A stretch of DNA of 64,000 nt, taken from positions 5,795,460-5,859,459 of the forward strand of contig JANVCC010000261.1 in assembly GCA_025345505.1 (NCBI GenBank), written 5' to 3'. Below the pieces are notes generated by a model. The model was not told where the DNA came from and searched no databases. It saw nothing but the letters and a program-made list of their open reading frames with translations. The stretch is from Todiramphus chloris collaris. Its lineage: Eukaryota > Chordata > Aves > Coraciiformes > Alcedinidae. Position numbers and translations under genes: made by a program. Shown here piece by piece: positions 1 to 12,720 of the stretch; positions within the stretch are counted from its first letter, which is position 1, and every line of letters begins with the position of its first letter.

Positions 1-2740
1 TCATCAGTTAATTACTTCTTGTTGTTTCCCATTTAATGCTATACCCTTTGGTCTCATTTAAAAAAAATAAATCAGGATTTTAGAGCATCAAACTACTACT
101 TTGTACTCTGACGTCTGTAGATGCTCCTCTACCATTTTTTTGGTTTGTTTTTGTAAACGTTCTTTGCATTTTCTTATATACTGTAACAACATTCTGGAAA
201 AAAGGCTCCCTAACTGCTGAAAACATATGATAACTGCAATTCCTCAGGGATGAAATATGTGCATAAAAATACCTTTTTGGTGAACTATGGAAAGAAGTAC
301 CTAAAATGTTGTGGCCTTTATTAAGCATATATCTTTTCTTAAGAATGTTTACCACACACTTTTATCTCTTACAGAATTCTTTAGTTAACAGCTAAATTTG
401 GCTTTTCCTAATGCCCCCAATGCCTCCATCAGCAATTTCCACTACAGCATGTGGTCATATCCATGAACATACTGGTGTTCCCTCCTTCAGAAGGAGGTGA
501 GGACACCACTGCGCTTTACACACCAAGCAGCAACAGCTCCATGCTTGTGAGGATGAAGAGAATGTTAAAAAGCTTCCCTGGAAGACATTAACCCTGGAAA
601 GAACAGGAGTCATTTCCAAGGGTGAAAGAATTGCAGGATAAAGCACTGCAAGTGGGAATCAGGTGCAGTGACCTGTGCAGGCAGATTCCCAACAAATATT
701 TTATGGGGTTACCAGGACCCATCAGAGGAACTACAGCTTCATAGTCCAGTTCCCTGCTCATTCTGGTTACACGTGCTGCTAGCTCATATGAACTACCATG
801 CTCATGATAGCAAACTTCCAGCTAAGACCAAAGGAAAAAAGCAAGAGCTTTGAAAACGCAAGGCATTTCTTCCTTTGACACATCACTTTATCAACACAAG
901 AATAATGGCTGTCATTCTGAGCTCAAGTTTCTAGTCTGTATTAAGTAAAGACCAAATGAAAGGGGATGCAGCTTGCTCCCAAGGACAGATTTTCAGATAG
1001 GGAGAAGATTGTCTGAATTCCCCATGGATTTCTGAGAAGATGATGGCAGAATTTTCAAAGGAGTAAATTTTTGGTTGAAGATACCAAGATCACAGGTATT
1101 CTCAGATGATGATTATTAATTTAATCTGGATCAGGCCTCTCACTGAACTTTAGGAAATACAGAAGCTGTCTTTACTGCATTGACAATTATTTAGGAAAGG
1201 ATGTAATTGTAACGAGATAGAAGAACTACTTAGATGCCAGTTTGACTCCCTGTTACAGTCATTTGGATCTAAACTGTGTTATACATGGATTTTTGACAGG
1301 GAAGAGAAGAAGGTAAGAGAAGAACCAGTGTGATTTATAGAAAATAAAACAGGTTCACCCATTTCCTGGTTATGGTCATTAACAGTGGCATAATTGTGCG
1401 TAATCATCGGTCCCTTTCCTAGTGTACATTGCTAGAGGCTGACTAAACTTTGCATCTGCATAGAAATTAAGATGCAAATATGAGTTGTGTTCATTGCTAT
1501 GACTAGTGTAAAGTAAACAAAGGGTATTTCTATTGTATATTTAAGGTCGAGAAACCTATTTTGTGAACAGCATGCTATCAGTGAAGACTTCACAGTTATT
1601 AAGTAACTGCAAAAGGACATGGTCAGCTCAATGATGGGTAAGGAAAAAGGGATATATAAAGAGCACAGCAGTGTTGGGATACTGATAGGCACTTGTCGTT
1701 TTCTCCATCCAGGAAACCTGCAATAATTCTCTCTCTATCATGATTCCCATGTTTCAAAACAAAACAAAAGGTGTTGTATGCTGGGGGAAGAGGGGCTGAA
1801 TGCTGAGCAGTGATTTTAGGATGAATATTACAGAAAAGTCAGAGCAAAATGGATGATTTAATTTCTCATCTTTATTCTACTGAAGAATTAAATTTGCAAG
1901 GTCATGTTGCAGCTTATTCAGTCAGAGGCATATCAGTGAAGGTAACTGGATTCAGATGAGTTCCCACCCAAGAGATAGTTACAGAAGTGACTGTTCTCTA
2001 AATATATGTACAAAACAGCGTTGTCTGGACTCATGTTGCATATTAAATCAAAGCTTGGCTTCCTGGAGTTAGAGGACTTTATCTTAGGCTCTTAAAAAAA
2101 CTAAGTTCTCAGATCCACCTTCCCAGGTGTGCTTTACATCACTGTATTTCATTTGCTATAGGTTCTATGTACGTCGGTCCTTTGTTTCTTTTTTAAATTC
2201 TTTACCACTACCTATGACATCAGAAATATGCTTTGTATCATCCCCATGCCTCATTAATACACAGTCATGGTAGGACAGACATGAAAAGCACTGGTTACCT
2301 GTTAACTAGGCCTATGCATTTACTGAACGTAATAGATGAGTCCTTCCTCTAATTCATGTGTTTAGTCTGCAATTGAATTTGGGAAGGAAAATTCAGAACA
2401 TGGAAGAAAAGAAATAAGAGGAATGGAATTGCTGTAGAAAAATTCTTATAGGATAATTTTGGGGGAAAAAAAAAGCTATACTGTAGATTATAAATTTTTC
2501 CTGTTAACATTCACCTTATTATTTTAGTAGTTTTATTGACCCCTTCACTGAATTACAGAGAAAGATATCATTTTACATCTTTTGAACTACCTGAGAAATG
2601 TCTGTCAGATGGTTTTGATGGAATTTGTTATTAACAGCTGACAGCCTTAGCTTTAGGAATCCAACTGTGATATGTAAAAAATGGTATCTCAGGTTTTTCT
2701 TTTAGCCAGACCCCTAGTTTGCAGAGTCTTAAATGATTCA
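1..2740. other. Intergenic, no gene seen
   Basis: AT-rich unique sequence. The small ORFs present (for example 80-355 and 1432-1692, minus) show no recognisable domains. No transposon is recognised. Confidence 0.65.
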
Positions 2741-2862
2741 GTTCTTCCTTTTTTCTGTGTTTTTTTTGTTTTGGTTGGTTGGGGTTTTTTTGTTCTTTTT
2801 GTGTTTGTTTGGTTTTGTTTGGTTGGGGGGGGTGTTTTGTTTTTGTTTTGTTGGGTTTCTTT
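2741..2862. repeat. T/G-rich low-complexity tract
   Basis: This is a run of T stretches and GTTTG/GGTT variants including G8 near 2825. Small ORFs on both strands across it (Phe/Val/Gly or Lys/Thr/Pro rich) are artefacts of composition. Confidence 0.9.
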
Positions 2863-5800
2863 ACAAATTGTAGTCAGAGCTGCTGGGAAAACAGCCGTTT
2901 GGTTACTAGCACTATGAGGACAAAACACAGATTTCTATCTTTTTTCACAGGGGAAAGCATTTCAAAACCAAATTCAGATTAGTCTCTGAATGAAAAAACG
3001 AATCCATGTAACATTGAAATAGGTAAAAGAGGAAGTATCCATTAACTTCATTCCTTTGTAATATCTCCTACCGTGCCCTTATATGATTAAAATAATGTAC
3101 TGCTTTAGGATACTTTGTGGAAAATAACATGCAAATAGCCATGGCAGGAAAATATGGTTACTTCTGTAATGGGGCAGAAAATATCCACCTTTTCTTACCT
3201 CTGACTCAGTAATACAAATGTTCATAAACCTCAGGACTGATTATTCAGGAAACATCTGAGAAAAAACTGCAGTCTAGAGCACGAGCTTTTTCACATCACA
3301 TAAGCTTCAAGAGCTTCTTTAACTTTTATCTAGAATATGTAAACTTCTGCTCTGTCCCCCACATAGCCCCTTTCCCTCCAAATCTGTGTCATTACATCAA
3401 TATGCAGAAAAAGTTCACTACTTTCAGAAAGTCATGTTTGATCAAACAGACAATTTGAACTATTTACAGAAAACACAATGGGTGATACATCCAGTTTTTC
3501 AAATCTCGTGCTGGTTTGTGAAGGCATCCACTCCTCAAACCTTCCATGCCTTAATTCTGAGGATCCTTCATGGCTCGTCTGGTCCATGTGTGCACTGTGT
3601 TTCATCTACTGTGTCTCTGTGTGCTAATCTTTTTAGGACAGGGGCTCAGCCCTTTGCCATATGTCTCTTTTTGCATGTTGTAGCACATGAGAAGGACATA
3701 CTATAAATTAAAAATGTCAAGAAGCAGACTGGACAAAATCAAGACACTGTAAAAACCATAAACCATTGGAGTGGCTTACTGGAGGCCGGCACAGTACCCA
3801 GAAAAGCAATTTCACTTCAAAAGCTTAAACACCATCCTAGTACGGCTTTTATCATCCAGATTCTATTATTCTAAAAAATATCACTTTTAGGAAATAAGAG
3901 AAAACAGATGGGAAAGGGGAATTCTCTGTTGGTACATAAGTTGAAGCCCAAGCATCAGGGAAGTATTTATGACCCTAAAATGGGAGAAAAAAGTCTTTTT
4001 GTCTGTCAGAAAAGGTTGTCTGACAACATTATCCCAGCTTGATGGGATTTGGGGCTTTCCCTTGTCAAGGTCAGACAAAGATTTAGCAAATAGCTTTGAA
4101 AAATAAGCAATTGTGAAGGATGCACAAACCGGAATTATTCTACTTTGTCAGACACCATGTGTATTGGGAAATTCAGTTTGCCAATGATGAGGGGTCAATT
4201 TTATAAGATTACTTGGTGAAAGAATTTTAATTTTATGATGTTATACCCATTTGGTCACATATATACAACATTCTGGCTTTTTATTTCTTTTAAAGAAAAA
4301 TGGAAACATTGAAGTAGGGTTCTAACAGCTTTAATTTTTTCCTGAATTCTAAATTATGCTTATTCACCCATACATTCCCTCTCCAAGTATTCATTTAGAA
4401 GGAAGGTTTTGCAATAGTCACATTTAATTTATCAGGGTGCAATAATTTGTGTTTCCCAATCATCTTGCAGACTTTGGTTCATTATACTATTGTTTCACAT
4501 GAGTAAGTTAGCAAAGTTTGGATTGATTGACTCTAATTAACTAAAACTGGTTCCAGGCTGTGCATCTATTGTCATGGTAGCTAGCCACAAAGCCCCAAAC
4601 TGTTCAGTAATGGCAATATAACGTATTATCGATATGAAAACTCCAGCAAATGTTTAATGTTGGGCTTGTCAGCAAATGAAAATAGCAATAGTGGAGGAGG
4701 GAGAAAAGGGACATTAGGACAAGCGTGTCTCAGAAGGGTTGGGGGAAACGCAGCTTTCCAGAGCTGCTGGTGCCCTGATCTCTTCACTTATTGTCATCTG
4801 GGTCTCCAACACGGAAAGAAATGCAAGCCGAGCTGGAGACGTGCACACTGTTCCGTAAAAGAAAAATCCACATTTTTAAAAATAAAAAAAAGGCTCAAAA
4901 TGGACTCAAAATGCTATGATAAGCTAAGACCTTATGTAATCATGTATACCGACTTCTCCCTCTGTATATTTTAAAATCAAAAGTCTTTTTGCTTGGTTTT
5001 GTTAGTCCACTTGCATGATACCTGAATCTATTTTCTGTTCACTGCCATTAAGAGAATCTAGCCACTAATATATGCATCCCCTTATAGGTGACACTGGACA
5101 GGAAGCTGCACTGAAATGTGGGATAACAATATTCCATCTTGACTTGGTTTTTAGAGTCTCTCTGAAATTAAGTGAAAGCAATGGGCTCCTCAGAAGAGAA
5201 GCTGCTTCTGCTAGCAATGGTGTGCAGCACCTTGGCACATCCAGAACAAGGAGGTCTGAAATTGTAAAAGCTTTATACTATAGGCTGCCTGCTCTCCAGA
5301 GATGCAGCACCTGCAATTTCAGCCTCTGTGGATCGTTACGTGCAAAACTGTAGAGAACACTCACTGAAGTGCTGATGTCAAGCACAAGCAGAAGTGGTGC
5401 CTGGACTGGTTTCCTTTGCTTGACCTACCCATGTGACTGCATTGCTGCAGGCTCCAGTGCCTTGCTCAGGAGCCATTTCTAAGACAAGTCCCCTGGCAAT
5501 CAGCATTTATTACTCCCCAGGAACAATTCCTCAGTGTGATGTTTAGTCCTTGCTGTGCATCATGGGGCTGGCTTCCCCATTTTTAAAGCATGGGATTCAA
5601 ACCATGCTTCCAGCCCAGATGTGCCATTCATTTCCGATTTGTCTATGTCCTGCACTTGCAGGATGTGCTGTAACTCTGCTCTTCCCATGGGGAGTGCTCT
5701 CCCCGTTAGGGACTCTCTCTGGCCCAGCCTCACTCTACTTGCAGCCCCTGCATCAGGCAGCCCAGCAGAGCTGCTCTCACCGCTGGTCCCTGGCTACCCT

Positions 5801-8800
5801 CAGGGCTGTGCAGGGGGTCACCCCATCTCCCCTTGGCAGACTGGGGCAGCCCTGAGCCCCAGCTGCTTGGGGATTGAGCCCCCCACCCTGCCTGCCTCTC
5901 ATCTCCAGGCTTTTTTCAGGCAAATAGCTTCTGTGTTCCCATTTGCCAAGATAAGGACTTGATTTTCCTGGCACAACCGATCTCAGCCTCTAACATGAGC
6001 AGGCACTGGGGCGAGTGGCTCCTGTAATTTTTCCGCAGCAGCACAACTTGTCACAGGCCATTTCCAAGAAGCTCTTTGTAGTTCCATTTCTCCCCCAGCC
6101 TGGACGGAGGGATTGAGAGCAAGGTTTGCAGGTAGGAGACGTGGGGGGCCCTTCGGGTGCACACACGCAGCTCCCATCGACTTCACTGCAATTTACATCC
6201 CTGGGAGTGATAGAAGCAGGTCCCGGGTGCTGGTGCTGCCCCGCTCGGAGTCGCTGTGCACCCCGAGGCGAGTCGTTTAACACCAGGCTGTGATACCTCT
6301 CATTGAGCTACACATTACACCAAAAAGGGTCTCGAGGAAGTCAATGGAGCTACTTGTGGAGCGCTTGTACTTAGTAAGTGTGTCACAATCTGGCCTTCGC
6401 TTAAGTTTCTCCTTTTATAGGAAATTACAGACTCATTTCCAAGGTTGTGGGGCTTAATTAGTTTATGTTTGCAAAACACATCTTATTGCTGGTGAAAGGG
6501 AATAACCATTATTATGATGATGATGTGTTCAGCGCATGGCAAGGTCTTGGGTCTGTCTAGGTTTTGCTTCATTTATTCTGTATAAAATAAAAAAAAATAA
6601 AAGTCCTTCCTTTGCAATCATTTGAAAAACTATTTCTAGGAATGGTGCACTCATTCTTCTGTCAGAAGTGTTAGGGGGTGGTAAAACGTAAACCCTTCTT
6701 GGGCAAAGCTGCCCAGAGACTGAGCCCAGAACACAAACCCAGTTGGCAGTGCAGTGGGAACAGACCAGCCAGAGCAGAGCTGTGATACAAGTGCAGTTTG
6801 CAGTGACTTGTTGGCTGACACTTTCCCAAACATAAACACCGTTCCCTTTCACCAACTCAGGACATACATTTTTTTAACCCTAACATGTATCATACCTTAA
6901 AAACTTGGCATTAGCAAACAGTTTGTTTTTTCGTCAGCTGTAATAGTTTGGGGGTTTTAAATTCTGGTTTTGTTGGGGTTTTTTGTTTTTTTAATCCAAG
7001 TATGGTTCTCATGGTGTAGTAAATGACATTAGGCTTTTGTAAATTCTTGCAGAATATAACAGATCATTGGTTTTATAACACAGTCACTGCTTTTGCATTC
7101 TGATGAGATTATTAGTAGCAGCCTAGAATACAACATCCCCGCATACTGTTAGTTAAAAAAAATAAAAGTTTACTAAATGGTCTCTTGTCAACTGTATCTG
7201 AAAATCATTATAGTTTCTCTGGTTTCCTTTACATGGAGGGCTTCTTCTGTGAGCTGGTGGGTTACATCAGTATGAAGTTGCAGAATTATTGTGGAGATGT
7301 TCTTTATTTGTCTATAGCTCTGTTTGTTTTCCTACTGAAAACCAGTTTAAGTATTTATAAATTGGTTGTAAAAATTGTTCACATGCCCGAGACATGCAAT
7401 ATGGAATCTGAGCTCAATAAATATATTTTCCCTTTCATATTTTAACTAATTACATCAGACATTTTTATCTCGTGTCAAAGCAAATACAAATCAAGCCGTT
7501 TCCTGATCTTTTCACACATACTGTCTTGCAGCCCTAAAGCAGTTTCATTTGCCAGTGAAGACACAAACCATCTGATCTTTTCAGGCCAAATTCCCTCTCC
7601 TCCATCCTGCATTGCAGCTCAACGCTGTACGTCCGGCGTGTGCCTCCCCCTGCCTGGGGGCTGGTGACCCACAGGCTGCAGCGAGCCAGGGCCACGCTTC
7701 AGACCCTGCTCACTGGGCAGAGGAGCGGGGAGAATTTAAGCTTGAGTATATTATTAGAAGGCTGAAGTGACTGCAATTAAAAGCTGGCTACTGACATGCA
7801 GCATTTTCCCTGCTTCCATACTGTTATTAACATACATCTGTATTAACATCATGACAGTCCACCCTACAAATGGATACGATACCAAATAAAGAGCCTACAC
7901 TGTGCACTGTAATGACTCTACAGGAGCCATTACATCTGATATAGTCAATATTACACATTTTTTTTAAATGTATGAATGCATATTTAACTGAGAGATCTGA
8001 TCTGCTCCAGCAATTCTGGTCTATCAGAAACATAATATGCATTTTAAAAAACTGCTTGCGTACATTTTACATTTCTACCTGAGAAGCTGAACGCAGGGCC
8101 ACATATAAACCTTTCATTTTCTACGCCTGCCCATGACATGTTTGCTTCAAAACAAAAAGAGGTGGGTAAGGTGTTGAAGTCCTGGCTCTGTTGCCTTGCT
8201 GTGCCAGCACCAGCCTTCCCATCCCCTTTGCACCTCCCCCCAGCAGCTTTTGCTCCATGGCCCCAGCACATTGTCTGGGCATGCTTGCTTACCATACAGC
8301 TGTGAGGAGTGAGCATCTCAGCAGCAGGAACATCACTGGCCCTCTGCTGATTTACACCTCTGCAGCTCCTGGCTTTGCCACCAGCCACGCCCCCAGGCTG
8401 AGCAGCGTGTGCCCACCTACACGGGCACAGAAAGTGGTGGCTGCTGAGATGCCACCAGCACCCCCAGGTTGCTTGAAGCTGCACAGGGAGCCGGTGAGAG
8501 GGCAACTCAGTAGTGAAGTACCGGCGGGTGCATTTCTCTCTCGAATGAGACCACACACTGTGGTTTTGCAGACAGAGCGAGTGGTGCCATGGCCCAAGGC
8601 ACACTGGGGTAGGAGCAGCTGCTCTGAGGAGCTGACTTTGGGATGCCATGAATGGCATCACCTCAAGCTGCGATCTAGACTTGAGCACAGGGCCACTGGA
8701 GGTTCTCCCTTGGTTTTACATACATTGCTGGTGGGAGGCACTGAATAGTCCCAGGCACCCCCAGCACTCCTGAAGGTGCTGCTGTTCCCCCCCTGCAGCC

Positions 8801-9392
8801 ACCATCCTGCCTGACCTATTTTGATTGTTGTGAGAAGAGGAGATGCAAATTCAGCCATCCTCATCCCGAGAGACAGGTTAGAAAGAAGAGGTACAGAGAA
8901 AAGGCACCTACATATTTATATTTTTGAAAAGCAATCTTTGCTTTTATCTCTACAGTGCAGATGTTTACATGTTAAAAGTACATGCAAGCAGGCTTACTCC
9001 CTTTCCCACCTGTATCTTCGTGCACAGGGTCCCCATACCCTCACTAGGCTCATGCAGAACAAGGCTTAACTCTACGACTTCCAAGGGACTTGCAGTCACT
9101 TCTTGCCCTCGGGAAGCATTCCTCCTCCTCACCCATTACTGCCCTCCTTGGCCTCCTCCTTTGTCCCACGATGGAGCTTTCACATTCTCTCACACATGTG
9201 CAAAAGAACTAAGCAGTGCAATCCGTAGAGGAGCACGTGTTAGTAATTACTCCTACGCATCCATGGATGTTGCGCGCAGTAGTTTTGAGGCTAAGTGTAG
9301 CTTGCCCACCTAACGAGGATTTGGACTGCAATGGCACCAGCATCGCCAGCTCTACAGCAAATCTTACTCATGGAGTTTCCCTGGAAGCTCTC
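2863..9392. other. Intergenic, no gene seen
   Basis: No coding region supported. Composition varies: 5400-6290 and 8160-8800 are GC-richer and carry larger shadow ORFs on both strands (up to 214 residues, minus, 8044-8688) without recognisable domains. A stretch at about 6290-6400 with GAAGTCAATGGAGCTAC may be an old dispersed repeat. Confidence 0.6.
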
Positions 9393-9437
9393 ACTCCTGG
9401 AGCAGTAACTCCAGGAGCTGTAACTCCTGGTTACAGC
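9393..9437. repeat. 15-bp tandem repeat, three units
   Basis: The units ACTCCTGGAGCAGTA, ACTCCAGGAGCTGTA and ACTCCTGGTTACAGC follow each other. The CTCCTGGAG and CTCCAGGAG cores are complementary, so a small hairpin is possible. Confidence 0.8.
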
Positions 9438-11849
9438 TTGGGGTTCTCAACTAAAACTACTTTCTGTCACATGCAGCTGTGGTTTGAAACTGGCTCTGGC
9501 GTCACAGTAATAGGAGTCAGATGTGCCAAGTTGTGTCTGTATTTGTGATTCTTTCATGGGGCACCACACAGAAGGGAGCACATGCCCACTTTAAGAGGCA
9601 ACATGTGACACTGGGGCCAAGCAGGCTGGTGCCAGGCGTGCCACAGTTGCTCCTCAAACACCTCCAGAGGGTCCTCAGAACAGCCCTGCTGGCAACTGCT
9701 TGAAGGACTGGGGCTAAACATAGATGTCAGAGAGGCGATTAGTGATGGTGAGAGATTGGGGGGCAGTTTTGAGTGGAGGTGCAGTTTCTTATACCCTGCA
9801 CTTCCTGGGTGAGGGGATCTGGGTGTGGGTGCATGTGCTATGGGGGTATGTTCTCCTTTAATACTATAACAAAAAAAGCTACTAATGCAAATGCTGTTTG
9901 CTCAGTGCTGTGTAAGACCAAAAAGCAACTGTCCTTCACTGATAGAGCTTCTGCTCAGAGATGGCCACCAGCATTAACAGGTGAACAACTCGGGACAGTA
10001 CAGAAGATAAATGTTTTGCAAACAGTCCCTGATCTTACAGTTATCTCCCTTTCTCTTATCAGAAGAGGAATTCAGTGTGGAAATATTATTAAAGAGGAAA
10101 TGTATGAAATAATGAGGAATCATTTCTGTCAAATGGATATAAGATGCTAATTGTTGATGTGCTGAATCCCAGAGATGCTTGACATTCAAAAAGTGAGTGA
10201 AGTACGGCAGAGCATTTGTATAGGCCATCTGGAGATCTACACCATACTCTACACTTGATGAGAAAGTGGCATTAAACTGAAATTTCTGATTCCAAGACCT
10301 AAATATGCATCACTCCAGGCTTCAAATTTCATAGATTGCTGGGAAGATCGCAGATAAACAGCAATCTGGCACATCTCCGACTAGAGAGAGAGAAAGAAAT
10401 GCTTTGCGCTCCGTTCCTTACAAAATTGTTAACGATTTGAAGAATTTCCATAAACTTAAACAAAACCTTTGGAACTCACATTCCCATTTACACACAGATC
10501 AGGCTCCTGGGGTAGCTTGACTGTGAAATCTCCGTGCAGACGGAGTTATCCAGAGTACCATATCAGCAAACCATGGTACTGTTACAGAGGGACTAGCATG
10601 GAAAGCACAGCCAGAAACACCACAGAAACCTGTGGGGCAATGCCCTCAGTTCTGTCACAACATCACGATTTCTCTGGCAAGAGAACAAAAAGCAGGTAGC
10701 AGCAGTAGCTGTTCAACATCCCCCTTTTCTAGTTTCCAGAAATCTAACTTATGTCACTAAACAATTTTTGTTCTTACTAAAAGTTGCTCTTCCAAAGCAC
10801 TTAAACAGCATATTAAACCTTAAAATGAAGCAGATGGTAATGTGGAAGATGTTACATTGCACATGCACACACTGCTACTTTCCGTGGGAATTGCCATCCA
10901 TTCTTTGCAGCACTGTTGGCCCTACAGGCTCCACTGGTATGTCCCGAGTCCACTATGTTAGATGTTGGACAGACACCAAGCTGTGAGTGAAGCACAGCCT
11001 GCAAGCTAAGAAGTGAAGGGTGGCACTGGGCTGGAGGGCGCGTAGTGAGGGAGTTTCAGATGGGAGGCAAGGCAGAGTGCAGCTCAGCAGCCTTAGAATT
11101 GATGCCAATTTTTATAGATACCTCAGGAAAGAAAAGAAATCCTTCAAGAAAACAAAAAAGTGAATCTGCTGATGTTTGCATAATGCTCTTCCCAAGGTTG
11201 AAGGACAGCAATGTAAAAAGCAAGGAAGTGCTTGCCCAGATGGAGCAGCTGGGTCAAGTAGATCTTAGACCAGCTGATATGTTCAGAGGAAATAGCCTCC
11301 AAGATAAAGAAGCCATTCTTCATCTCATTCTCCATAGCCCTTCCTGGGATAAAATATGGTGCTAAGCAGCTGCTCATGCAACCTCTGGCACAATGTAAGA
11401 AATCACTGTCGAAAGACAGGGATACTTCACTTCTCCAAAGTGTTACGGTGTTTGCTTATCCTGAAGATGCAGTTTCACACCTGGTTCCAAAGCATACATG
11501 GCCACCACTAGGATACAAAGCACTGAGCCAACACAAACTCATTCATTTGCTTCAAGTTGTGAACAAGCGTTGGAGGCAGATCAACATGATCTTGATCCAG
11601 ACAAATCAATGCTGCTCTGATTTCACACTGGGTCAGACAATGCCCATCCTCCTGCACAAAGCTGGTGTAAGCATCGTGTTGTGCTCTCAGACCCTGTCTA
11701 CAGGGCTGCAGCTGTGTGCTTTGCTTGCTTCATGTCTGATCTTTACATTCCAGGATCTGCTCCTAAACTGATCCAGGGCTAATTAATGTGAAAACATGCT
11801 CTGGCAATAAGAATGCCATGCTAATAACTCATCAGCATGTGAGGTGGAA
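9438..11849. other. Intergenic, no gene seen
   Basis: Unique sequence with scattered short ORFs. None has recognisable motifs. Confidence 0.6.
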
Positions 11850-12115
11850 GAGCTCCAGAGATCACCTTCTCTGCTCCTCTGACAAAAGACAGGACTGAAA
11901 CCAGAAAAAAAATATGGAAAATTGTCCTGACCTCTTCTTTAAAATTCCCCAGTGGTAGCAACTCCATAATTTCCCTGAACAATTTGTGACTACGCCTCAC
12001 TGCTTTTGTTTCCAGAAATGTTTTCCCAGTGTCTAAATGTAGTCTTCATTAATACCTATTGAATTTATCACTTCCTGTCCTACCAATTAGTCTATACTCT
12101 TAGTATTAGACTTTG
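11850..12115 (-). mobile_element. Ancient CR1-type LINE 3' region, minus strand
   Basis: The plus strand carries the complement of an old CR1 3' segment: CCTCTTCTTTAAAATTCCCC AGTGGTAGCAACTCCATAAT, CCCTGAACAATTTGTGACTA, TTTTCCCAGTGTCTAAATGT and CACTTCCTGTCCTACCAATT match, in order, the usual blocks of old amniote CR1 copies. It belongs to a different, older subfamily than the CR1 at 12401. Confidence 0.68.
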
Positions 12116-12400
12116 ATCATTTATTGTTAACACAGATTTCAATGGATTTGCAGAGTTGTCAGGCACAGTATTTGTGAACAACCTTCAATTGGGTAATTAA
12201 TCATTGCATCTGTTTTCTGTTATTGTGATTCCAATTCTGCATGTGTATACGTGATTGATTTTTAGGCACACAAATGGTCCCATTAAAGACAAAGAAACTT
12301 GTGGAGCTAGCAGCTGAGCACATACTCACAGGTCTGCAGAGCCAGGATATGGCAGCAACTGTGTTGTTGAAAAAAGACCTCTAATTACAGTCCTGGAGAA

Positions 12401-12720
12401 CCATAGAATGGTTCAGGTTGGGAGAACCTTAAAGATGATCTAGCTCTAACCCCTCTGCCAAGGGCAGGGACACCTCCCACTAGACCAGGCTGCTGAAAGC
12501 CCCATCCAGCCTGGTCTTAAACACTTCCAGGCATGGAGCATCCACAGCCTTTCTCAACAACCTGTCCCAGTTTCTCACCACCCTCAGAACAAAGAACTTT
12601 ATGCCAATTTCTAATGTAATTCTTCCTTCTGTCAGTTAGAAGCCATTGCCCCTCATCTTATCACTACAAGCCCTTGTAAAAAGTCCCTCCCCAGCTTTCT
12701 TGTGGGCTCCCTTCAGAAGG
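12401..12720 (-). mobile_element. CR1 LINE, 3' portion, minus strand
   Basis: The plus strand reads as the complement of an avian CR1 3' region. It starts CCATAGAATGGTTCAGGTTG, continues through CAAGGGCAGGGACACCTCCC, ACTAGACCAGGCTGCTGAAA and ACACTTCCAGGCATGGAGCA, and ends TGTAAAAAGTCCCTCCCCAG then TTTCTTGTGGGCTCCCTTC. It is truncated at the 5' side, as usual for CR1. Divergence is moderate, making it younger than the CR1 fossils elsewhere in the window. Confidence 0.92.

Noticed and set aside
8044-8688. 214-residue minus ORF and overlapping 185-residue plus ORF
   Set aside because: Both strands are open because of local GC-rich composition; no domain or splice context was seen.
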